Assembly: GCA_016783865.1 (NCBI GenBank)
Contig: JADHVS010000047.1
Location: 1-23,452 of the forward strand
Direction: 5' to 3'
Length of the DNA stretch: 23,452 nt
Source: Bacteroidales bacterium
GTDB lineage: Bacteria > Bacteroidota > Bacteroidia > Bacteroidales > SM23-62
The position numbers were made by a program, and so were the translations under genes. The notes below the pieces were generated by a model. The model was not told the DNA's origin. It saw only the letters and a program-made list of their open reading frames with translations, and searched no databases. The stretch's first letter is position 1, and each line of letters starts with the position of its first letter. Below, piece after piece: positions 1 to 6,083 of this stretch.

Positions 1-987
1 TTGCGGGTAATCGTGCAACCAGCATTCAAACAGGTTCTTCTGAAGTGTTGGGCCATACATTCCAGATTCCAGAAATTCATTAATCCTGTTGGGGATTTTA
101 TTGGCCTTATCATCATTTTTCATCAGCGAAACATATTGCTCATACAATTCAGCGGCCTTTTCCAGGTTATAATCCTTGTATTGAATATCGGCTATGGTAA
201 GTATGATTTCTGCTTCACCCGGATTTAAATCGGAGGCAGAGCTGAAATACCTGTCTGCCATATAGGATTCACCATATTGCATATAAAATTTCCCATACTC
301 AAGGAAAAGTTTCGATAGTTTTTCTCTTGGAAGGTATTTGGAAATCCGGGAGTTTTCATAATCCATCATATACATACCCAGGCTGTCCATGGTTGAAAAG
401 GCTTCAATAGCCAGCCGCTCACTCAGGGAATAAATTTCCATCCCGGGACTGACTTCATACCTCTCATCATAAGCCTGGGATATTGCCTGTTCAATATTTT
501 TGGCGATCAGAAGCGGATAATCAATTTTCTTTTGTTGGGCTTCGATATTATAGATCGCATTTGGTAAATCATCGCGCTGATCATTTTCGATCAGGGATAC
601 CAGTTCCGCCATTTCGCTTGATGAAGCCGAGAGATTGAGCATTGTGATGAATTCAGATTTTAAATGGTTGCGCTCTGAAATAATAACCAGGCAAAGAAGC
701 AGGAAAGCGAACAGCCGCAGCACAAACAATCCTCCCTTGATATATGGAGCCGTTTTGGACACACCCTCCCCGTATGTTTTTCCGAGTGATTTGAATAAGG
801 TTGTGTACAGGGGAATAAAAAGCAGTGTTAAAATAAAAAAGATGATCACAGGACCATACATGACTTCATCCTGAGTTATGGAAAGAGCTACAAAGAAGAT
901 GCATAATAGCAGGCATATGAAGCTGACCAGCCCCTGGAAGATCCTGCTGATGATTTTGATGAATGATAATTTGGGTTTTTCTAACAT
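1..987 (-). CDS. membrane-anchored TPR-like protein, 3' end outside window
   Basis: Reading leftward from an ATG at 987-985, the frame is open for 329 codons and runs off the window edge, so the C-terminus is missing. I do not recognise a named family. The N-terminus has three hydrophobic spans (about residues 18-37, 45-65 and 84-104), which suggests a membrane anchor. The rest is soluble and helical. Residues about 229-290 look like two tetratricopeptide-type helical hairpins, with alternating Tyr, Ala and Leu and an LNPGEAE turn typical of TPR units. A candidate promoter with a perfect inverted repeat lies upstream (1016-1055), and no clear Shine-Dalgarno is visible. The gene is divergent from the polyamine cluster. 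A role as a scaffold or stress-related TPR protein is only a guess. The coding call is firm because of the long open frame with coherent membrane segments. Confidence 0.8.
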   Translation of the reverse strand, partial: MLEKPKLSFIKIISRIFQGLVSFICLLLCIFFVALSITQDEVMYGPVIIFFILTLLFIPLYTTLFKSLGKTYGEGVSKTAPYIKGGLFVLRLFAFLLLCLVIISERNHLKSEFITMLNLSASSSEMAELVSLIENDQRDDLPNAIYNIEAQQKKIDYPLLIAKNIEQAISQAYDERYEVSPGMEIYSLSERLAIEAFSTMDSLGMYMMDYENSRISKYLPREKLSKLFLEYGKFYMQYGESYMADRYFSSASDLNPGEAEIILTIADIQYKDYNLEKAAELYEQYVSLMKNDDKANKIPNRINEFLESGMYGPTLQKNLFECWLHDYPQ

Positions 988-1015
988 GGGATTGTGGATA
1001 ATAGGTTTTAATGGA

Positions 1016-1055
1016 TTGATCTATAAAAATAGGAATCTTTATCAATATAGATCAA
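1016..1055 (-). promoter_or_regulatory. candidate promoter with overlapping inverted repeat
   Basis: On the minus strand, TTG (1055-1053) is followed after 21 bases by TATTTTTA (1031-1024), close to the Bacteroidota pattern TTG-N19-21-TAnnTTTG with one mismatch in the -7 box. Perfect 10-bp arms TTGATCTATA (1016-1025) and TATAGATCAA (1046-1055) overlap both boxes and enclose 20 bases, so a repressor site is possible. It would drive the TPR-like gene that starts at 987. Confidence 0.4.
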
Positions 1056-1066
1056 GTAGTAACAGA

Positions 1067-1094
1067 GAATCGTGAATCGTGAATCGTGAGTCGT
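1067..1094. repeat. heptad tandem repeat, unit GAATCGT
   Basis: Four consecutive 7-base units: GAATCGT three times and then GAGTCGT (1067-1073, 1074-1080, 1081-1087, 1088-1094). The same unit recurs in two copies upstream of ftsX at 13241-13254. Confidence 0.85.
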
Positions 1095-1159
1095 TGCGCC
1101 GTGCAAATCCGTGAGGTGGGGATTTATGGCGAACAAATATACTAAATAATGAAACACCT

Positions 1160-1260
1160 CTTAGTTTCCCTGCAGGTAACCAATCCTGTTCGGTAAGGGT
1201 TAGCCACCCGCCGGAAACGAGTCTTGCGTAGTCAGTAGAGATGCTGGCAAGCATAGAGTA
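1160..1260. other. GC-richer patch with several short inverted repeats
   Basis: GTTTCC (1164-1169) can pair with GGAAAC (1213-1218). This encloses CAGG/CCTG (1173-1176 with 1185-1188) and GGGT/ACCC (1197-1200 with 1206-1209). A separate hairpin ATGCT-GGCA-AGCAT follows at 1241-1254. Bases 1201-1260 are 53% G+C in an otherwise AT-rich spacer. It could be a small RNA or a dispersed element; the strand is unknown and I recognise no RNA family. Confidence 0.3.
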
Positions 1261-1351
1261 AAATTGCAAATTCCTTTGTTTTATAGTTTTTAGATTGAGA
1301 GAACAGTATTTAATTCCATTAAACAAAAAACTTAAGGAAAAATTATGCATT

Positions 1352-1385
1352 TTTGCGGCAGGTGTTATTTTTTTTAATATTTTTG
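1352..1385 (+). promoter_or_regulatory. candidate promoter of the polyamine cluster
   Basis: TTTG (1352-1355) and a perfect TAnnTTTG match, TATTTTTG (1378-1385), are separated by 22 bases. Transcription would begin near 1390, giving pdaD an untranslated leader of about 250 nt. AT-rich sequence makes chance matches possible. Confidence 0.4.
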
Positions 1386-1468
1386 GTCCGCAGTTTTATC
1401 TTGTAATTTTAAGTGTTTATGAGTAGTTTAGTGGAATGTGGCGCGACAAAAAATATGATCATTCGCTC

Positions 1469-1497
1469 GACCAGAAAATAAGTTATTTTTTCTGGTC
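1469..1497 (+). promoter_or_regulatory. leader hairpin 1 upstream of pdaD
   Basis: GACCAGAAAA (1469-1478) and TTTTCTGGTC (1488-1497) form a perfect 10-bp stem with a 9-nt loop. A short T-containing stretch follows but no strong U-tract, so it is either a weak terminator or attenuator or a structural element of the leader. Confidence 0.5.
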
Positions 1498-1567
1498 CAG
1501 ATTTTATACTATCCACGTAGTTAGTTTCCGATTATTTCTCCATATTAAGATCAGGGTCTGATTCCCG

Positions 1568-1640
1568 TTTCCCATTTTTCCTTCCGGATTAAAGTAATCC
1601 TGAAGGTAATCATACGATTGAATATAAATTAAATGGGAAA
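1568..1640 (+). promoter_or_regulatory. pdaD: leader structure 2, ending two bases before the pdaD start
   Basis: Outer arms TTTCCCATTT (1568-1577) and AAATGGGAAA (1631-1640) are perfectly complementary over 10 bases. The 3' arm ends just before the ATG at 1643. Inside lies CCTTCCGGATTA (1580-1591) with TAATCCTGAAGG (1595-1606), which pair in 11 of 12 positions around a 3-nt loop. If formed in RNA, the outer helix would occlude the ribosome entry region, so translation may be controlled. No known riboswitch family is recognised. Confidence 0.5.
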
Positions 1641-1642
1641 TC

Positions 1643-2227
1643 ATGCTGGAACATAATTCAATAACAAAAAAAAATATCATACCTGTTCAACAAACAGGAT
1701 TTTATACCGGGAACAGGATCCCTGTAAACTATTTTGAGACAACGGGCACAGGAGAAAGTGACATTGCAGTTCATGCCGGATCCTATCATCTCGCTCTAAA
1801 AGCTGCAAAAATAGAGATGTGTAATGTGATCACCTATTCATCTATTCTGCCAGGTATGGCAATAAAGGTTGATAAACCCGGGACCCTTCCACACGGTTCA
1901 GTGCTTGAATCCATTATGTCGGTTTGCAATGCAGGTAAGGGAGAGCTTGCCACCGCAGGAATTATCTATTCCTGGCTGTATGACAGGCAGGATGGATCAA
2001 GATACGGTGGACTGGTATGTGAACATGAGGGTAGTTATGATCTGCGGGAGCTCGAACGGAGGCTGAAGGGCAGCCTTGAAGAATTGTATCAGAACGGATT
2101 TGCCATGGATTATTATTTGGGAGATCAAACGATTCTCTCAGAATCTTTCATACCCAGGAAAACATACGGAACTGCTCTGACAGCACTTTGTTTTACCTCA
2201 TTTTATCATCCGGTAATTCACATTTAA
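1643..2227 (+). CDS. pdaD: pyruvoyl-dependent arginine decarboxylase
   Basis: This 194-residue protein should decarboxylate arginine to agmatine, the first step of the agmatine route to putrescine. The family is made as a proenzyme that cleaves itself between two serines, leaving an N-terminal pyruvoyl group on the larger chain. The site is visible as Ser66-Ser67 in TYSSILPGMA. Downstream, residues about 79-131 carry the family's GTLPHGSVLES, the Gly/Ala-rich strand before YSWLYDR, and GGLVCEHEGSY. It is somewhat longer than the roughly 165-residue archaeal Methanocaldococcus enzyme because of an N-terminal extension. It is first in its operon, and agmatinase starts 3 bases after its stop. 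A structured leader directly precedes the start. The family is best known from archaea and Chlamydiae but also occurs in Bacteroidota, so transfer from archaea need not be recent. Confidence 0.93.
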   Translation: MLEHNSITKKNIIPVQQTGFYTGNRIPVNYFETTGTGESDIAVHAGSYHLALKAAKIEMCNVITYSSILPGMAIKVDKPGTLPHGSVLESIMSVCNAGKGELATAGIIYSWLYDRQDGSRYGGLVCEHEGSYDLRELERRLKGSLEELYQNGFAMDYYLGDQTILSESFIPRKTYGTALTALCFTSFYHPVIHI

Positions 2228-2230
2228 AGC

Positions 2231-3076
2231 ATGGTAAGGTTTGGAGATCTTCCATCTCCCTTTTCATACATGGAGAAATCGCGAATCGTACTGGTATCTG
2301 TGCCATACGACGAAACCAGTACCTGGATGAAAGGCTCTGCCAAGGGCCCATCAGCCATAATGGAAGCATCAAGGAATCTGGAGTTATATGATACAGAAAC
2401 CGAAGGAGAGGTTTACCGTCATGGGATATATACGGATGATCCGCTGAAAGTTCCTTCTTCAGCAGAGTTGATGGTAAATCATGTCCGGCAGTCTGTACGG
2501 GATTGGTTAAATCAGGGGAAGTTCGTGGTAACAATAGGAGGGGAGCATTCTGTCTCTGTGGGGGCTGTCAGGGCCCATCATGAAATATATGCTGAAATGT
2601 CGGTTCTGCAGCTTGATGCACATGCAGACCTGAGGCAGGATTACCAGGGTTCTCCATACAACCATGCATGCACCATGGCCAGGATCCGTGAATTATGCCC
2701 GGTTACCCAGGTTGGGATTCGCAGCATGGATATTGAGGAAAAAAAGTATATGGATCAAAACAGGATATTTTTCCAGGAAAGGATAATTCAACAGGAAAAC
2801 TGGATTGATAAGGTGATCGGAACCCTATCCGACAAGGTTTACCTGACTCTTGACCTGGATGTACTGGATCCGTCCATCATGCCATCTACTGGCACACCTG
2901 AGCCGGGGGGAATGGATTGGTATACCCTGCTTACATTGGTTCGCAGGGTAACAGAAAAAAAGGAATTGATCGGATTTGATGTCGTCGAACTATGTCCCTC
3001 AAAACAGAACAGGGCCCCGGACTTCCTGGCTGCAAAACTGATCTATAAGATTCTTGGATACAGATTTAATACATGA
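2231..3076 (+). CDS. speB: agmatinase (ureohydrolase family)
   Basis: This 281-residue enzyme is predicted to hydrolyse agmatine to putrescine and urea with a binuclear manganese centre. The ureohydrolase metal motifs are all present in order: GGEHS (103-107, His106), LDAHADL (Asp129, His131, Asp133), a histidine in YNHA (His145), and DLDVLDP (Asp208, Asp210). GTPEPGG follows at 221-227. The C-terminal GFDVVELCP is also typical. The length is slightly shorter than Escherichia coli SpeB. It starts 3 bases after the arginine decarboxylase, which supplies its substrate; this favours agmatinase over arginase, formiminoglutamase or guanidinobutyrase. Its TGA stop lies inside a 16-base motif that begins the intercistronic hairpin at 3073. 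Only biochemistry would exclude another guanidino substrate. Confidence 0.93.
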   Translation: MVRFGDLPSPFSYMEKSRIVLVSVPYDETSTWMKGSAKGPSAIMEASRNLELYDTETEGEVYRHGIYTDDPLKVPSSAELMVNHVRQSVRDWLNQGKFVVTIGGEHSVSVGAVRAHHEIYAEMSVLQLDAHADLRQDYQGSPYNHACTMARIRELCPVTQVGIRSMDIEEKKYMDQNRIFFQERIIQQENWIDKVIGTLSDKVYLTLDLDVLDPSIMPSTGTPEPGGMDWYTLLTLVRRVTEKKELIGFDVVELCPSKQNRAPDFLAAKLIYKILGYRFNT

Positions 3077-3171
3077 AACGAGCATGAATAAATTTAATCA
3101 ATTACATCACAAAAGGATATGATTAAATTTTTCATGCGAGAACGAGTGTAACGAGTGGTTGCATTCGTTCT
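3073..3171 (+). repeat. intercistronic inverted repeat with a motif shared with the truB-queA gap
   Basis: ATGAAACGAGCATGAA (3073-3088) begins on the last bases of speB and recurs exactly, on the opposite strand, at 10315-10330. Its continuation GCATGAATAAATTTAATCA pairs with TGATTAAATTTTTCATGC further on, with one unpaired base. Further ACGAGTG-like words follow. It separates speB from the next gene and may be a transcript-processing or attenuation hairpin, or a dispersed repeat. Confidence 0.5.
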
Positions 3172-3226
3172 GATTTTTTTAATTAACATATTATCAGATA
3201 ATTATAAAAATTTAAACGAATGAAAT

Positions 3227-4243
3227 ATGAAGAAAACCAATTACCTGAAGGAAAAAATAAAGCATATTGATATTAAATCATTTGATACGACTCCAATCAT
3301 AAAAAGCATGGAGGATATGTCTTTTTCCTCCAGGGAAACCGCAAGGGCTGCTGAGATACTTAACCGGATGATCATGGATCCTGAGGCCACTATCATGCTT
3401 ACCCTTGCTGGTAGCACCACAGCCGGCGGTTGCAAGCAGATCTACATCGATATGATAAAAAATCATATGGTCGATGTTGTTGTAGCTACAGGCGCTTCCA
3501 TTGTGGATATGGATTTTTTTGAAGCTCTTGGATTCAGCCATTACAAAGGAACCCCATCCGTCGATGACAGGATGTTAAGGGGTCAGTATATCGACAGGAT
3601 TTATGACACATTTATAGATGAGGATGAATTACAGGTTTGTGATACTACCGTAAAAAAGATTGCAGACAGAATGGCCCCGGGAGTTTATTCATCCAGGGAA
3701 TTTATCATAAAGATGGGAGAATACCTGAAGAGCAATAAGGCAAAAAATGATTCACTTGTTCTGGCAGCTTATGAGGAGGGGGTCCCCGTTTTTTGCCCGG
3801 CATTCAGTGACAGCAGTGCAGGTTTCGGACTGGTTATGCACCAGTGGGAGAATCCGGAGAAACATGTTTCCATCGATTCGGTAAAGGATTTCAGGGAGCT
3901 TACAATGATAAAAATGGAAGCCCCGGTCAGTGGGCTTTTCATAATCGGTGGCGGAGTGCCTAAGAATTTTGCCCAGGATACGGTGGTCTGTGCCGAAATG
4001 CTGGGTAAGGATGTGGAGATGCATAAATATGCAGTTCAGATAACCGTAGCCGATGTACGCGATGGTGCCTGCTCAAGTTCAACCCTGAAGGAAGCTTCTT
4101 CATGGGGTAAAGTGGATACGGTTTACGAACAGATGGTCTATGCCGAGGCTACAACTGTCGTGCCATTGATCGTGAGTTACGTATACCATGCCGGGAGCTG
4201 GAAATCCCGCAAACCAAGGCAATGGAATAACCTGTATAAATAA
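3227..4243 (+). CDS. deoxyhypusine synthase-like protein
   Basis: This 338-residue protein belongs to the deoxyhypusine synthase family, whose eukaryotic and archaeal members use NAD to move an aminobutyl group from spermidine to a lysine of eIF5A. Bacteria lack that substrate, so the acceptor must differ; homospermidine formation from putrescine is a reasonable inference. Family blocks are clear: LAGSTTAGG (about 60-68), VVATGASIVD, PAFSDSSAGFG, GLFIIGGGVPKNF and SSWGK, whose Lys295 matches the catalytic lysine of human DHS. Compared from memory with human DHS, Asp279, Ser283 and Glu289 are kept, while human Asp316 and His288 appear to be Cys282 and Asn247. It follows agmatinase by 150 bases, across an inverted repeat, and the UPF0316 gene starts 2 bases after it. 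I found no separate promoter in the gap. Family assignment is strong; the reaction is unknown. Confidence 0.88.
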   Translation: MKKTNYLKEKIKHIDIKSFDTTPIIKSMEDMSFSSRETARAAEILNRMIMDPEATIMLTLAGSTTAGGCKQIYIDMIKNHMVDVVVATGASIVDMDFFEALGFSHYKGTPSVDDRMLRGQYIDRIYDTFIDEDELQVCDTTVKKIADRMAPGVYSSREFIIKMGEYLKSNKAKNDSLVLAAYEEGVPVFCPAFSDSSAGFGLVMHQWENPEKHVSIDSVKDFRELTMIKMEAPVSGLFIIGGGVPKNFAQDTVVCAEMLGKDVEMHKYAVQITVADVRDGACSSSTLKEASSWGKVDTVYEQMVYAEATTVVPLIVSYVYHAGSWKSRKPRQWNNLYK

Positions 4244-4245
4244 AT

Positions 4246-4815
4246 ATGCTTATGGACACACTCTGGTTTGATTATATTATACTTCCTGTTCTGATATTAC
4301 TGGCCCGTATTGTGGATGTATCGCTCGATACGATCCGGGTTATTATGGTGACCAAAGGATATAAAAAATACGCTCCTTTTATCGGATTTTTCCAGGTCCT
4401 GATATGGATTATCACCATTACCAGGATCATGGCAAATCTTGATAACTGGCCCACCTATATCGGATATGCGGGTGGATTTGCCCTGGGAACCTATGTTGGA
4501 ATGAGGCTTGAGGAAAAACTTGCTCTCGGATACGAATTGGTCCGGGTGGTAACCCGCGCTGACGCGAGCCGGCTTATCGAATCATTGCGTGACCATGGAT
4601 ATCCTGTTACCTCCGTTGCAGGTTGGGGCAAGGATGGTGAAGTAGGCATTTTATTTATTATCCTCAAACGGAAATCGATCAGGGAAGTAGTAGACATTAT
4701 CAAGCGATTTAATCCAAATGCTTTTTATACCGTTGAAGATATGCGTTTCGTCAGTAGTGGCGGATTATTAAAAGGTACAGAGTCTCACCGCCGTACCCGA
4801 TACGGGCCAAGATAA
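4246..4815 (+). CDS. UPF0316 / DUF2179 membrane protein
   Basis: This is a 189-residue protein of the UPF0316 type. The N-terminal half has three predicted membrane segments (about 9-28, 42-62 and 70-86), with a conserved RIVDVSLDTIR stretch near the first. The C-terminal half (about 100-175) is a soluble DUF2179 domain, seen as VTRADASRLIESL, GWGKDGEVGILF and KRFNPNAFYTVEDMRFV. The DUF2179 domain also occurs in YitT-type membrane proteins. The biochemical role is not known to me. It starts 2 bases after the deoxyhypusine-synthase-like gene and is almost surely co-transcribed, which suggests a link to polyamine transport or sensing, but this is inference. A second ATG at 4252 would give a protein two residues shorter. 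Confidence 0.88.
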   Translation: MLMDTLWFDYIILPVLILLARIVDVSLDTIRVIMVTKGYKKYAPFIGFFQVLIWIITITRIMANLDNWPTYIGYAGGFALGTYVGMRLEEKLALGYELVRVVTRADASRLIESLRDHGYPVTSVAGWGKDGEVGILFIILKRKSIREVVDIIKRFNPNAFYTVEDMRFVSSGGLLKGTESHRRTRYGPR

Positions 4816-4871
4816 AAGCAGACCATGAAAGCGAAACATTTTATTATCTGATCATTATCGGCAAATACATC

Positions 4872-4910
4872 AAAAAAAAGACCAACCGGATAATTTCCGG
4901 TCGCTCCGGT
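4872..4910 (-). terminator. intrinsic terminator of tRNA-Asn
   Basis: Read on the minus strand, ACCGGA-AATTA-TCCGGT forms a 6-bp stem (4901-4885), flanked by an outer GACC/GGTC pair and followed by eight T residues (4879-4872). It lies about 14 bases beyond the tRNA 3' end. Confidence 0.8.
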
Positions 4911-4914
4911 CAGG

Positions 4915-4988
4915 CTCCCCAGGCTGGACTCGAACCAGCGACCCTCTGATTAACAGTCAGATGCTCTAACCAACTGAGCTACTGAGGA
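4915..4988 (-). tRNA. tRNA-Asn (anticodon GTT)
   Basis: The minus strand folds as a complete cloverleaf: acceptor TCCTCAG/CTGGGGA with one G-T pair, D-stem GCTC/GAGC, anticodon stem TCTGA/TCAGA with loop CTGTTAA, variable GGGTC, and T-stem GCTGG/CCAGC with loop TTCGAGT. The anticodon is GTT, reading asparagine codons. The discriminator base is G (4915). The next bases are CCT, so the terminal CCA is not fully encoded and must be added by nucleotidyltransferase. No integrase or duplicated tRNA end lies nearby. Confidence 0.97.
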
Positions 4989-5068
4989 ATGTTAAGTAAT
5001 TATTAAGTCAGGGGATGCCCCCCCGATTTTTGCCCTGCGAAAATAATAGGATAAAATGAAATATCCAA

Positions 5069-5076
5069 TATATTTG
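5069..5076 (+). promoter_or_regulatory. -7 box upstream of the PfkB-family kinase
   Basis: TATATTTG matches the Bacteroidota TAnnTTTG consensus exactly and lies 26 bases before the ATG at 5103. A well-spaced TTG is not obvious upstream. Confidence 0.4.
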
Positions 5077-5102
5077 TACAATTATTTAAATACCCTGATA
5101 AT

Positions 5103-6083
5103 ATGACAAAAGTGCTTGGAATGGGCAATGCCCTGGTGGATGTTATGACACGTTTGAATGATGACAAAATACTTAAGGAATTCAACTTGCCCAAAGGAAG
5201 TATGCAACTTGTTTCGAGAGAATTCTCAAACAGGCTTCTGGCCAGCACGCTGGGTTTACAGAAGGTACAATCATCTGGCGGATCTGCTGCAAATACTATT
5301 CACGGCCTGGCTCACCTGGGTGTCGAATCCGGATTTGTTGGAAAAATTGGAAAAGATAACCTGGGAAAATTTTTCCAGAAAGACATGGAGCAAAGCGGGA
5401 TTAGTACCACGCTTTTTTATGACCTGGAAGAAACGGGAAGATCCATTGCCCTGATTAGTCCCGACTCCGAAAGGACCTTTGCTACTTACCTTGGCGCCGC
5501 TGTTGACCTCCAGGAAGAAGATGTAATTTCTGATCTCTATGAGGGGTATGGATTTTTTCATATAGAAGGATACCTCGTTCAGAACCAGGGGTTGATCAGG
5601 AAAGCTTTGAGACTGGCAAAATCTAACGGACTTACCACTTCGATCGATATGGCCAGCTATAATGTTGTTAGTGAAAACAAAGCAATATTGAAACAGTTGG
5701 TGGAAGAATATGTTGATATAGTTTTTGCAAATGAGCAGGAGGCAGAAGCATTTACCGGGAAGAAGCCTAAAGATGCTATTAAAACTATTGCCGGAATGTG
5801 CCGGATTGCTGTCATCAAGATGGGGATCAAAGGCTCATTTATCCGGCAGGGAAATCAGCAATTCCAAACAGGTATTGTTGAGGTCAACAGTATTGATTCT
5901 ACCGGTGCCGGAGATTTGTATGGATCAGGATTTCTATATGGCTTAACCAAAGGATTATCCATCAGCCGATGTGCAGAGATTGGTGCTTTATGCGGGGGCT
6001 ATATTACAGAGGTAGTGGGAGCGAAGCTGGATAAAGAAAAATGGGATATTATAAAGGATAAGATCAAGGATATTGAACAATAA
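5103..6083 (+). CDS. PfkB-family sugar/nucleoside kinase, adenosine-kinase-like
   Basis: This 326-residue member of the ribokinase/PfkB superfamily transfers the ATP gamma-phosphate to a sugar hydroxyl. N-terminal substrate-side motifs are MGNALVDVM (6-14) and the GGSAANT glycine motif, which packs against the sugar. The C-terminal PfkB signature is DSTGAGDLYGSG (265-276), with Asp271 as the catalytic base and GAG as the anion hole. The overall layout resembles adenosine kinase and related nucleoside kinases common in Bacteroidota, but ribokinase or fructokinase activity cannot be excluded by eye. Its stop codon directly touches the stop codon of the convergent deoxynucleoside kinase, so two nucleoside kinases face each other tail to tail. 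It has its own -7 box and no operon partner on its strand. Confidence 0.88.
   Translation: MTKVLGMGNALVDVMTRLNDDKILKEFNLPKGSMQLVSREFSNRLLASTLGLQKVQSSGGSAANTIHGLAHLGVESGFVGKIGKDNLGKFFQKDMEQSGISTTLFYDLEETGRSIALISPDSERTFATYLGAAVDLQEEDVISDLYEGYGFFHIEGYLVQNQGLIRKALRLAKSNGLTTSIDMASYNVVSENKAILKQLVEEYVDIVFANEQEAEAFTGKKPKDAIKTIAGMCRIAVIKMGIKGSFIRQGNQQFQTGIVEVNSIDSTGAGDLYGSGFLYGLTKGLSISRCAEIGALCGGYITEVVGAKLDKEKWDIIKDKIKDIEQ

Larger units (their letters stand above)
988..1642. other. 655-base non-coding divergent region
   Basis: No convincing gene lies here. The region holds the minus-strand promoter with its inverted repeat (1016-1055), a heptad repeat (1067-1094), a locally GC-richer foldable patch (about 1160-1260), a plus-strand promoter candidate (1352-1385) and the structured leader of pdaD (about 1392-1642). 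A 102-codon open frame on the minus strand (1350-1042) crosses the heptad repeat and the promoter and has no recognisable protein features, so I treat it as spurious. Confidence 0.6.

Noticed and set aside
1042..1350. 102-codon open frame on the minus strand
   Set aside because: It runs through the heptad repeat and the divergent promoter region, has no domain-like pattern and its end is coded by tandem repeats. The DNA-level structure explains the patch better than a protein.
1643..4243. Recent transfer of the polyamine genes from an archaeon
   Set aside because: The families are archaeal-like, but base composition looks similar to neighbouring genes, no mobile element is near, and the proposed promoter has the Bacteroidota pattern. 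Only a phylogeny could settle older transfer.
4885..4901. Bidirectional terminator also serving the UPF0316 gene
   Set aside because: On the plus strand the stem is not followed by a T-run; it fits only the minus-strand tRNA.
4915..4988. tRNA-Asn as an integration site of a mobile island
   Set aside because: No integrase, no duplicated 3' tRNA end and ordinary genes on both sides.
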